A stretch of DNA of 49,972 bases, from contig JALCCG010000160.1 of NCBI GenBank assembly GCA_023212695.1, forward strand, positions 1 to 49,972. Direction: 5' to 3'. The translations under genes and the position numbers were made by a program. Below are positions 10,202 through 18,761 of this stretch, piece by piece; within the stretch, counting starts at the first letter, position 1; every line of letters starts with the position of its first letter. Under the pieces are notes generated by a model. It had not been told where the DNA came from and made no database searches. It worked only from the letters and a program-made list of their open reading frames with translations. This DNA comes from Sporisorium sorghi. Its lineage: Eukaryota; Basidiomycota; Ustilaginomycetes; Ustilaginales; Ustilaginaceae.

Positions 10202-10210
10202 ATCAGATAA
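10202..10210 (+). promoter_or_regulatory. Extended iron-GATA motif ATCAGATAA
   Basis: A third match (W = A) lies about 870 bp upstream of the transporter and 131 bp from the second site. It is followed by an A/T-rich stretch. Confidence 0.5.
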
Positions 10211-10642
10211 AAAAATAAAATAAAAATTCTCTCCTCCTTCTCGCACGACCATCTTTGCTGCACGGTCCCGCGATCAGCTAGCTCTTCTCAACGGCATGCT
10301 CGGACCATACTCCCGGGCTATGGAGGGAGAATTTCCTGAGCAGCAACCAGCAAAGTCCGCTCTTCTTTCTCAAGCGTGCTTGTGCTCCTCGTCGCGCCAC
10401 AAGGAGAAACCGGTTTTGGCCGCTCTCGTCTTCTGCAGCAATGCTTCAACGCAAGACGAACCAGCAACACAGGTTCGGCACGCGAGTGCTGCTTCCATTC
10501 TTGTGTCTGGTCCACCTTTGCCCTCATGGATATGCCACGAAATCCTCTCTGCTCGCATTTACTGCCGTCAATGCCGAACAGCCGAGCACCTCGTCCTATT
10601 GGTTGTCAGAGCATCCTGGTCGTCGTAAAAAGGACAAGTTCG

Positions 10643-10671
10643 TTTTTTTTTTTTTTTTTTTTTTTTTTTTT
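10643..10671. repeat. Poly(dA:dT) tract, 29 T
   Basis: A pure run of 29 T in the intergenic region between the siderophore transporter and CEF1. The exact length is likely uncertain in the assembly. Confidence 0.9.
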
Positions 10672-11122
10672 CCGAACACATCCACTAACATGCGCATGTG
10701 TCTCTGAACTCTTCGTTGATTGAGTCCACGTCTGCATGTCAGTGCCTGGCACCGAGCGAGCGAATCCGATCTTTCCCTTGCTCTCGACGCAAAGGGTAGG
10801 CGAATCACGCCACAGACGATATGTGGCGACGCTTTACCACTCTTTCTCTGTAACGACTCGTCTGACGGGCCGAGACAGAGGATTGCTTAACCTAAACGAG
10901 AGAGCCGAGTTGAGCAATGGCTTTCAAGGCGAGACAATGCCTGCAAGAACAATGACGGATTGCTTCCACCTTTCTCGCATGTTGGAAAATTCGGCACAAC
11001 GGCCGGCAATCGAATCGAGAAGGAAGGGTATACAGTAAAATTTACATCCGCAGAGCTGAATTTGCTTTGTGACACTGGTGGGGTACAGGGTACTGTAACA
11101 AGTCGATTGCGAAAACGCAGTG

Positions 11123-13582
11123 TTATTGCGCTAGCGCCGCCTCGTTCAGAGCCTCGGCCTGGCGCATGTTGATTTCCATCTCGAGCATCTCGCATGACTC
11201 GTGCAGAGCCATCTTTTCATCTTCCAGCGCCTTGTACGCAGTCTGCGCCAGCCCTTCGCGGCTCGCCAGACGCTCCACCTCTTTGCGCAGCGAGTCGAGT
11301 CGCTCCGCCTTGCCTCCCTGCTCTTCGCGAAGCAAACGCTCAAAAGTCTCGCGCGAGATGGCCGCTTCCTCTAACGCCTTGAACTGCTGCTTGGCCGAAG
11401 CCGAGAGCGCCTCGCTCCTCGCCTTGTAACCACCTAGCACTTTCGACAGCGTCTTTTCGCCTTTCGACGCCTGCGACGCTGCCTCCGCCATCTTGGCGCG
11501 TGCAGTCGCCAACTCCTCAACCAGTCGTGCCTTGTCGTTTCGTGACTCGAGCCATCGCTGCTTGAGCGCCCCCTCGAGCTTTTGCATGGCCTCGTCGTCG
11601 TCGTCGAGCGAAGCGCCCACCAGTCGTTGCAGTGCTTCCTGGCTTGCGCCTGGGAATCCAAGCTGCTCGGCCAACTCTGCGCGCATCAATTCTCGAGCAG
11701 CAGCCAGCGACGCGTCTGAAAGCGACTCGAGCTGCACCGATTCGGGCTCAGGATGCTTGCCTCCAGCGATGGGATGCATGTTGGCATCGTGATGCAACAG
11801 CTTGGCTGTCTCGCGAGCAACGAGCAGTTCGACGCGATCGCGGTACCGGGACTCGATGTGCTTGTTCAAGCGCGCCAGATCCACCTCGGCGGGTCGTGGC
11901 AGGTTGCGACGCACGGCTTGGCTGCGGCGTGCCTCTGCTTTAGCTTGCTCTTCGGCTGCTTGGCGTGCGAGTCTCGCATCACGCTCCGCTGCATCCTCTT
12001 GGCTGATGGGCGCGTCGTCGTCGAGCCTGCTGGAGCTTGCTTCGGGCTCGGCATCTTGGTCATCCACGACAATGTCAAAGTCATTCTTTGGGGCTGGCAA
12101 CGAGGAGAGACGCTGCCTGAGCTGAGACTGGGCCAGGTTGCGTGCCCTCTTGAGATCCCTCGGTGTCTCGTAGCCAGCTTGAAGCTTGTCTTCGACGTTG
12201 AGTCCCAGGTTGTCGCGCAGAGGTGTCCTTTGAGGTGTGCTGGCGCCTGCCTGCGATCGTGTGTCGCTTCCTGAGTCGAGCATCTGACCGTCACCAAGAC
12301 TGGGTGTCAAGAGCGGATTGGGCGTTTGCGGTACGTACGATCCGGGCGTTTGTGCAACTGATGACTGCGCCGAGTGCAGTTCCGCGTTGGCATCGCCTAA
12401 GAGAGGAGTCTGGGCTGAAGACATGAGTCGAAGATTTCTGGCCTCTCTCATGACGGAATCCTCGTGCGGTGCCACTTGGGGCGTTCTGGCAGTCTGGGCC
12501 GCTTCGAGCGCCGAGTACTTTTCGAGCAAGCCATGGGTAGCATCGCTGGATCCTTCCTCGACCAGAGAGCGTGCTCGCTCACCTGCTTGGCCGATCTTGA
12601 CAATGGCTTCGAGCTCGTCTTGCGCGACTTGAGCAGCAGGCAGATTGAGCTTGCGGCGTTTTGTGATCTGCTCGGCTTCCTTGAGCTTGCGGATCTGCTC
12701 CTCATTTCGACCGGCCGAGGCCTCTTTGGCTTGCTTGTTCTTTTCCTCGGCTTCACGCTGGCGCTTGTTCTTGGTGGGGTCTTCGGGTGCACCGTTTCGT
12801 CGATTGAGCTCCTGCAATGTCTTGCCGACGGGTGCTTTGTAGGATTTGGAAGCCTCTGCGGTCGTGTCGTAGAAGCCTGGGAGGGGCTTCTTCTCGAACG
12901 GAATGTCTGCGTTGTAGTCGACGACGCCCTTCTTTGTCTTTTGTTTGATAGTGATGCCGGCAGCTTTGAGTTCTCTGCGCTTCTGTAGCATGGCGAGGCG
13001 ACGAGCTTCTTCGAGGGCACGTTCGCGAGCCTTGCGCTTTGCCTTCTTGCCTTGGGTGTTGGCGAGACGTGCACGTGCTTCTGAAAGCATCTCCTTTTCA
13101 TCTTCGTCCATGTCGATAGGGTCGGGTCTGGCGGGCTTTGTTTCGGGGTCCGGATCAATTTCGCCGGGGCGCAGACGGCGGACGTCATCTGCGCTTGGGA
13201 CGGCTTCGCCTGTTCCGGTGAGGCCGAGTGAGCTAGAGCCAGGCTGTCTATCTTGCGCCTCGGCCTCATCGAGAAGTCTCTGGTAGCGTTCAAGGCACTG
13301 GTTTGCAGTTCTGCCGACGAGTGGAGCGATGGTGCGCCATTGTGTGGGCATGAGCTTGGCGAGGTGGAGGAGCTTCTCATCTTCGTCTTTGGACCATTCT
13401 GTCTTTTTGATGGATGGGTCGAGCCACTCGTACCATCTTGCTTTGCACTGTTTGGGTGTCTTGCGCACGAGTAGCGAAGAGATGCGTGCCCATTGGTTCT
13501 TGCCGTACTTGGAGATGGCAGCCTTGAGGATTTCGTCTTCGGTGTTTTTCCACACGCCACCTTTGATGATGACGCGAACCAT
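11123..13582 (-). CDS. CEF1: Pre-mRNA splicing factor CEF1/CDC5 (Myb-repeat, NineTeen complex)
   Basis: This intronless 819-aa protein opens with two Myb repeats in the first 105 residues: GGVWKNTEDEILKAAISKYG then KKTEWSKDEDEKLLHLAKLM. The tryptophan spacing and KTPKQCKARWYEWLDP signature are those of CDC5/Cef1. The conserved block DMDEDEKEMLSEARARLANT and a Lys/Arg-rich region (KKAKRKARERALEEARRLAM) follow. The middle is disordered with TPxxTPx motifs (QTPGSYVPQTPNPLLTPSLG), as in CDC5L, and the C-terminal third is predicted helical/coiled coil. The protein is a core subunit of the Prp19 (NineTeen) complex needed for spliceosome activation in the nucleus. The start matches the family (MVRVIIKGGVWKN). 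Confidence 0.96.
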   Translation of the reverse strand: MVRVIIKGGVWKNTEDEILKAAISKYGKNQWARISSLLVRKTPKQCKARWYEWLDPSIKKTEWSKDEDEKLLHLAKLMPTQWRTIAPLVGRTANQCLERYQRLLDEAEAQDRQPGSSSLGLTGTGEAVPSADDVRRLRPGEIDPDPETKPARPDPIDMDEDEKEMLSEARARLANTQGKKAKRKARERALEEARRLAMLQKRRELKAAGITIKQKTKKGVVDYNADIPFEKKPLPGFYDTTAEASKSYKAPVGKTLQELNRRNGAPEDPTKNKRQREAEEKNKQAKEASAGRNEEQIRKLKEAEQITKRRKLNLPAAQVAQDELEAIVKIGQAGERARSLVEEGSSDATHGLLEKYSALEAAQTARTPQVAPHEDSVMREARNLRLMSSAQTPLLGDANAELHSAQSSVAQTPGSYVPQTPNPLLTPSLGDGQMLDSGSDTRSQAGASTPQRTPLRDNLGLNVEDKLQAGYETPRDLKRARNLAQSQLRQRLSSLPAPKNDFDIVVDDQDAEPEASSSRLDDDAPISQEDAAERDARLARQAAEEQAKAEARRSQAVRRNLPRPAEVDLARLNKHIESRYRDRVELLVARETAKLLHHDANMHPIAGGKHPEPESVQLESLSDASLAAARELMRAELAEQLGFPGASQEALQRLVGASLDDDDEAMQKLEGALKQRWLESRNDKARLVEELATARAKMAEAASQASKGEKTLSKVLGGYKARSEALSASAKQQFKALEEAAISRETFERLLREEQGGKAERLDSLRKEVERLASREGLAQTAYKALEDEKMALHESCEMLEMEINMRQAEALNEAALAQ

Positions 13583-13802
13583 GTTGGATGCAAGGGCCTC
13601 GACGGCGGCGCGGATGCGAGTTGAGCGTGTGTCTGTTCCTCGACGATGGTATCAACGCTTGGATGGACAAGGATGGATGCAAGGCGAGAAGATGACGATG
13701 AACGGAATCAAATTTAGGACATGAACCCTCAACCGACTCAGCCAGCCTTGATTATGTCACGTTTATTAATGAAGAAATTCGTTCGGGAGACTCTGATCGG
13801 CG

Positions 13803-13828
13803 TTTTTTTTTTTTTTTTTTTTTTTTTT
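13803..13828. repeat. Poly(dA:dT) tract, 26 T
   Basis: A run of 26 T whose near edge lies 221 bp upstream of the CEF1 ATG, where a nucleosome-depleted promoter would be expected. Confidence 0.85.
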
Positions 13829-15659
13829 CTCGACCCGATTTCTTCACCGCCGTCACGGCCACCATTCACAGATTGGGCGGGCTGGGTTGGATGGCTGTGG
13901 CCTCGTGGAGCTACGAGTTCGCCGGCGTACACCCTGGATTCGAGCAGGGGCAGCGCAACGGCCTATTTGAGGGGGAGCTCGACAGAGTGTTGCAACAAAG
14001 CAAGAATCGGAGCACGCTTGCTTTTCGCCTCTCTCTGACACGAGGGTCGACCCTCAAATCGGAAAGCCTGACGATTGAGCGGCGCTGCAGCCGCAACGCC
14101 GGCGCGACTTGATGGTCATGACCAAAGTCCAGTGCACATCGCCCGTCTGTGTCAGTCTCTCGCAGCAGTGGACGGAAAAGCATCTCACAAAATCACACAA
14201 TTTCTTTCGAGAATCTGTGTCGAGTGGTGACTTGCCGTCTCTTGCGCCTCTTACGATCCCTTGGGCACTCTCGTTCCTCGGCGGCTCGAGCGTGGGAATC
14301 GGCGTTGCCCAGAGAGGAGGGCCGGCTCACCGGAGAGTCGGCTTACCGTGCAGTTAGTTGGTCGTGACGAGAGGCGGCCTTTTCACTTCCAATGCAATGC
14401 AAAGAGTGAAAGCAACGAAGCAAAGGAAAACTAGGGCGCCGGCCGTTGGGCTGCACAGGCAAAGGACAACAATTCGGGGCGTGCGGTGACAGAAGAGTTT
14501 GACCGAGAAGTGAAGGGAAGAAAAACTCTGAGACCGACACCTCGTTTAACCCTTTTCGATCTGTATTTGACGTCCTCTTTTCAAATCATGGGCTTCAATA
14601 CAAAATGCTGACTGCAATTCAAGCCCCCTTGATTTGGATTCGAGTCGATTCGATTTCCTTCGCGGCAGAAGAGGCGCATTCTCGATGAATGCAAGGTGCA
14701 AGTCGGAGTCAAAGCGAGATTAGAGTGCGCCTTTGAGTTGAGTTAATCTTTGCAGAGAAATGCCTTTGCCTGACTCTCGCGATCCAAACCCGCTCCCGAG
14801 GCTCGCCTTTAATTCTGGTTGCCAGCATCGAGGCTGAAGGGGATGAAGGGATGATAGAGAGCGGCGATGAAGCGAAAGAGGGGGTGAGCAAGTGGGCAGG
14901 CCGACAAAAATGAGCAGGTGTTGGTTCGTTCCTCGGCTGTGACTGACTAACTAGCTACAAGAGGGGCAAAACGCGAGAAAGAGGCTGTGTGTGAGAAAAA
15001 AAAAAAAAAAAGGGTTTGTCACTTGTCGAGCGTGCGTGTCGAAAAGTGTCGGTTTCAGTTGAGCGAGCAAAGTGACTGAAGCGTCTCAGCGTCGTCTCGG
15101 CGTCGTCGTCGTCTTCGCCATCATCACTTCTCAAAATCCCCTTTGTCTCCTTCCATCTTTCGACCCACCATCTTCTCATCTTCTCATCTCTCTCTCTCTC
15201 TCTCTCCATCTCTCCTCGTCTTGTTCTGCTGCCTCCCAATTCCCCCCTTTTATCTCATTTCGGCATCCTTCTCTCGTCTTTACGCCACACTCAGCTCAAT
15301 TTATTGCATCACCAACAACGCGCCACCGCTTGGTTCGCCGTCTCTTCATTTGACTCTCCAGCTTGAGGCTGAAAACACCGTCTCGCAACTCATTCCGGCA
15401 CCCACTTCACTTCCCACTGTCCACAAGCATCTGCATCACCACACCGACCCACCATCTTATCGGTCCGAGCATCTATCCCCGGCATCGCTTCGACGTCATC
15501 TTCTTTCTAGCTGAACGACTGGTTCTTTCGGCTTTTTACTCCAATCACCTCAACCTTCGACTCGCTCTGGTAGCGATTCTCATCTCCTCTGTGTGCTCTG
15601 GTAGTCACAGCCCCTTCTTCTTCCATCACCTCCATCTCTCCCAGCATCTCCTCGTATCT

Positions 15660-15716
15660 TCTCTCTCTCCCTCCCTCTCTCTCCCTCCCTCTCTCTCTCT
15701 CTCTCACACACACACA
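15660..15716 (+). repeat. CT-rich then CA microsatellite abutting the bZIP start codon
   Basis: TC/CCTC repeats run into CACACACACA directly before the ATG at 15717. Pyrimidine-rich leader sequence of this kind also occurs before the TRK gene. Confidence 0.8.
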
Positions 15717-17741
15717 ATGATCAACAACTCTCCCTCGTTCTTTGCACCCTCGTCCTCGCCGCAGCCTCCCTCCTGGGCTAACGCAGACGCTCAACAGCAC
15801 ATGGCAATGCCTCACAATCTCCTCGAACATTCCTTCTCTGCTGACCACACCAATTCGGTCGCTTTCCAGCCCATGTTCAACAACCCATTCCCCGCCTCTT
15901 TCCAACCAAATGCTGGCGTGCATACCCTGGCTGGCCCAGCTCCGATGCTCGTACAGCAACCCATGTACGCCGCTCACGAGCTCAACTCGTTCTGGAAGCC
16001 AAACGGCAACCCTGCCCCTCAACTCGTCAAGATGGAGCCTGGCAACGACATCTTCATCGCTCGCGATTTCCCTCCTTACCCCACCTCGCAGCCTATGATG
16101 TCGAGCATGAGTCTGCCCAACTTCGCCACTCACGCTCCCGACAGGCGCTTCACCTTCTCTGATGCAGACTCCATCGGCTCGGTCGCGTCGCCCAGCTCTA
16201 CCTCGGACGCATCTTCCAGACCTGCTTTGGCCAAGCGCGGTGCCAAGCGCAAGACCATGCTCGACGCGTCGCTCGACTCGCCCATCGCTGTTGGCACACC
16301 CTCCGCTTCGGATGCCGTCAAGCCCACCAAAAAGACTTCCAGGCAGGCCAGCCAGCGTCGTCCTCCTCCTTCCGCTTCCCACGTCACCGAGTCCGGAAAG
16401 CCCTTCCCCGTCATCGACACCTCGGCCAAGCACTCGAGCCTCTTTGTGCCTCCCGACACGTCGGGTCTTACCAAGCGCGAGGCGCGTCTCGTCAAGAACC
16501 GCGCCGCCGCCTTCCTCTCGCGACAGCGTAAGCGTGAACAGTTCGAGGAGATGGAGGTCAAGTGCAAGGGCATCTCGATGCTCGTTTGGCGCATGTGGGA
16601 GGCCATCGCCGGCCCCGATGCTGGCCTTGAGCGCGTCGACTCGACTCCGCTCGCTGCCGTGCTTGCCAATGAAGAGCCCATGGCGCGTCTCTGCCTCGAG
16701 GAAGTCATTTCCAAGAAGGGAGCCTCCATCGCACCTACTGCCGACGACGCTGAAGGTACACCCGCTCCCGAGGTCCCCTCCAACCCGTGTACTGCTGCCT
16801 CCGCTCTCAGTGTCCAGAAGGACGCCCAAGCAGCTGCCTCTGCCTCTGCCGAGCTCGAGCAGGCTCGCTGCGATCTGGCCGCCTCGATGCAGCGTGAGTC
16901 GGAGCTTCTCGCCCAGCTCGACGCGCTTCGTGCCAGCGTCGCGACCGCACAGGCTTCCATGCCTGCCAGCGCTCTCCCTGTGACCGGTTTTGAGGCCATG
17001 GACGTCAACGTCGGCGCCATGCCCTTCAAAGGAGTGCAGGGCGCCGAGCTTCCTCTGTTCGTGCCCGAGTCGCCGCTGTCCAAGTTCACCTTGGGCGACG
17101 CCCCCAGCTCGGCCATGATGCTTGATGCCTCGCACACCGCCGGCTTTGACCTCTCCAAGACCCCGACGTTGGCCATGTTCTCCGAGAACGCGCTGCGCAG
17201 CCGATCGGCCCAGCAGTTTGCCAACAGCGGCAGCAAGGCGGTCGGTCTTGACTATCGCTTCCCGTGTGCCTCCGCGCCATCCTCGCCCTCCACTGCCTCG
17301 TCGTCGTCTATGGAGAGCAGCCAGTCGCGCACCAACTCGTTGATCTCGCAGCACTCTTCATCGTCGCCCAAGCCACCCAGCACGCTTGCTTCGGTTTTGC
17401 TCTTGGCTGGCATGTCGCTCATGGGCGTCGGTCCCACTGCACGCGACCTGGCTGCCGCCGAGGCATCTAGCAATGCTGCCACTGCTGCTGCGACTACTCC
17501 TTCTCGCAAGCAGGCTCGCACCATCCGAAGGTCCTCTGCCAATGCCAAGGCTTCCGTCCGCGCTGCGCCAACGCACGTGGCTGGACAGCCCTCGTCGCAC
17601 TTGAGCGATGATGATTTGCTGGTCGAGATGGGCCTCGCTTCTGCCTCGCTCTCCGAGGCCGATGACGAGGATGTTGACGCCAGCACTGGTGCGAGCGTTG
17701 GCCAGCAGGCGACAGGTGCCATGACCGTGTCATGTGCCTGA
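15717..17741 (+). CDS. bZIP transcription factor with short, leucine-poor zipper
   Basis: The 674-aa reading starts at the first in-frame ATG (MINNSPSFFAPSSSPQ). The frame is open further upstream but has no ATG. The N-terminal 240 residues are Pro/Ser/Asn-rich. The basic region lies at about residues 253-273 (KREARLVKNRAAAFLSRQRK) and has the invariant N-x7-R pair (N261, R269). The expected zipper d positions are Met278, Ile285 and Met292 rather than leucine, and the helix appears to end near VWRMWEAIAGP. A second heptad-like helix lies at about 377-415 (AELEQARCDLAASMQRESEL). A short hydrophobic segment (LASVLLLAGMSLMGVG) lies at about 557-572, and the C-terminus is acidic. It is a nuclear regulator by family; its targets are unknown. 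A Hac1/Cib1 identity is possible but unproven. Confidence 0.85.
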   Translation: MINNSPSFFAPSSSPQPPSWANADAQQHMAMPHNLLEHSFSADHTNSVAFQPMFNNPFPASFQPNAGVHTLAGPAPMLVQQPMYAAHELNSFWKPNGNPAPQLVKMEPGNDIFIARDFPPYPTSQPMMSSMSLPNFATHAPDRRFTFSDADSIGSVASPSSTSDASSRPALAKRGAKRKTMLDASLDSPIAVGTPSASDAVKPTKKTSRQASQRRPPPSASHVTESGKPFPVIDTSAKHSSLFVPPDTSGLTKREARLVKNRAAAFLSRQRKREQFEEMEVKCKGISMLVWRMWEAIAGPDAGLERVDSTPLAAVLANEEPMARLCLEEVISKKGASIAPTADDAEGTPAPEVPSNPCTAASALSVQKDAQAAASASAELEQARCDLAASMQRESELLAQLDALRASVATAQASMPASALPVTGFEAMDVNVGAMPFKGVQGAELPLFVPESPLSKFTLGDAPSSAMMLDASHTAGFDLSKTPTLAMFSENALRSRSAQQFANSGSKAVGLDYRFPCASAPSSPSTASSSSMESSQSRTNSLISQHSSSSPKPPSTLASVLLLAGMSLMGVGPTARDLAAAEASSNAATAAATTPSRKQARTIRRSSANAKASVRAAPTHVAGQPSSHLSDDDLLVEMGLASASLSEADDEDVDASTGASVGQQATGAMTVSCA

Positions 17742-18761
17742 GAGCCAGCCCAACCCCCTTTTCAAACCTTGACGACAAGAGCGAAACGCTTTCGACAGCT
17801 TCGCTCTTCTAACGACACCAGGGTCTGCTCAAAAGGACTCACGACCCAAGATCCTCTGTATCATGACGTTGCATTTTCTTCCGCTTCCGCTTCCGCTTCC
17901 CTTCCGCCATCGCATTCGCTTTCGGAACTGTATTCTCCTTGTCCCTATCCGCTTCGACTGCATACACGCGCGAGCATTTTCACTTGGCTTCACGCTCGAC
18001 CTTTTTGTACACGCTTGCACAGTCGCTGCCGTCGTCTTTGGGAGCAGGTCTCTTGGAGCGATGTCGACGATCGCAGCACGCCATACAGAGAGGTTCTCAG
18101 CCGTCCGCCTTCGGACGCTGTGGTGACCGAGCTTGTCTTATTCGACTTCGTACCCTTTCTTGTTTTCGTTTCCATCCCTCTACCTCTTCCCCTCCCCTTG
18201 CCGTCTTCCTACTGCTTCGTCTCACTTTGCGGATCAGGTTCGACGGTGGTGCGGGAGGAGGTATGTTCGATCGGGGTGGGAATGCTTTCAGCTTCCCTTG
18301 TTCATGTTGATCTGGCCTTCTCATGTTGATTCTCCTCGCATTTTGAATTTGACCTTTTGTTCTTTCTTGCGATGTGTGTGTGTGCGAGAATGTGTGGGAG
18401 GGAGAGTGCGTGTGTTTGGATGCTCTGTCTGTGTTCAGAGAGAGTGATTCAATTGATGAGGGAAGTCGATCTGGATCGAGAGGCGGGGAAGCGTGTGAGA
18501 GCAAGAAGAGTGAGGAGAGTCGAAACCGATGGTTCAGTGTCTGCATTTGCGCAGAGCGAGCAAAAAGGATGAGGGATGCGTCGCACAGAGACACACGACA
18601 AGAGCGCGCATACGAAGCGCAACACAGAGCAACTCTGAACACGGATGGCGAGTTGGTTGAGAGAAGACACAAGGCGGAAAAGTGGAGCTGCAAATCAACC
18701 TGGAACGGCTGGGCATATTCACTTCGACAACAACGGACACAGTGGACGAGTGAACGCCGTC
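17742..18761. other. Convergent intergenic region bZIP / USO1
   Basis: About 1 kb between two stop codons. It carries a CTTCCG-type simple repeat (about 17879-17907) and GT-rich stretches, probably the 3' UTRs of both genes. No frame has recognisable domains. Confidence 0.5.

Larger units (their letters stand above)
9335..11122. other. Long intergenic region upstream of the siderophore transporter
   Basis: About 1.8 kb lies between the transporter start and the CEF1 stop. It contains three ATCWGATAA sites, a TATA-less AT-rich stretch (10130-10235), and T homopolymers of 18 (9694-9711) and 29 (10643-10671). The longest ATG-initiated frame I noted (10296-10628, 110 codons) has no recognisable domain and is not called. 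The great length suggests an extended regulatory region. Confidence 0.55.
13583..15716. other. Divergent promoter region CEF1 / bZIP gene, with long bZIP leader
   Basis: About 2.1 kb. From left to right it holds a 26-T tract (13803-13828), a stretch with no supported gene, and a 16-A tract (14996-15011). A pyrimidine-rich sequence free of ATG on the plus strand (14912-15716) then leads into the bZIP start and is probably its 5' leader. No coding frame here has recognisable domains. Confidence 0.55.

Noticed and set aside
10296..10628. 110-codon plus-strand frame downstream of the distal GATA sites
   Set aside because: It has an ATG but no domain, odd Cys/Ser composition and no leader features. 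It is indistinguishable from a random frame.
13880..13960. tRNA-like sequence (GATTCGAGC box-B-like, CCCTG/CAGGG stem)
   Set aside because: The stem closes an 8-nt rather than a 7-nt T loop, and no matching acceptor or anticodon arms could be drawn.
15363..15716. N-terminal extension of the bZIP protein to 792 aa
   Set aside because: The extended frame begins at TTG and has no ATG before 15717. The extra residues are the translation of CT/CA repeats.
15507..17354. 615-codon antisense frame over the bZIP gene
   Set aside because: It mirrors the coding strand's third-position GC bias. The plus strand holds an unmistakable bZIP basic region.
15717..17741. Assignment of the bZIP gene as the UPR regulator Cib1/Hac1
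   Set aside because: The reading frame runs unbroken for 674 codons, and I could not identify a convincing pair of Ire1-type CNGCNGN hairpins. Alignment with known Cib1 proteins would settle it.
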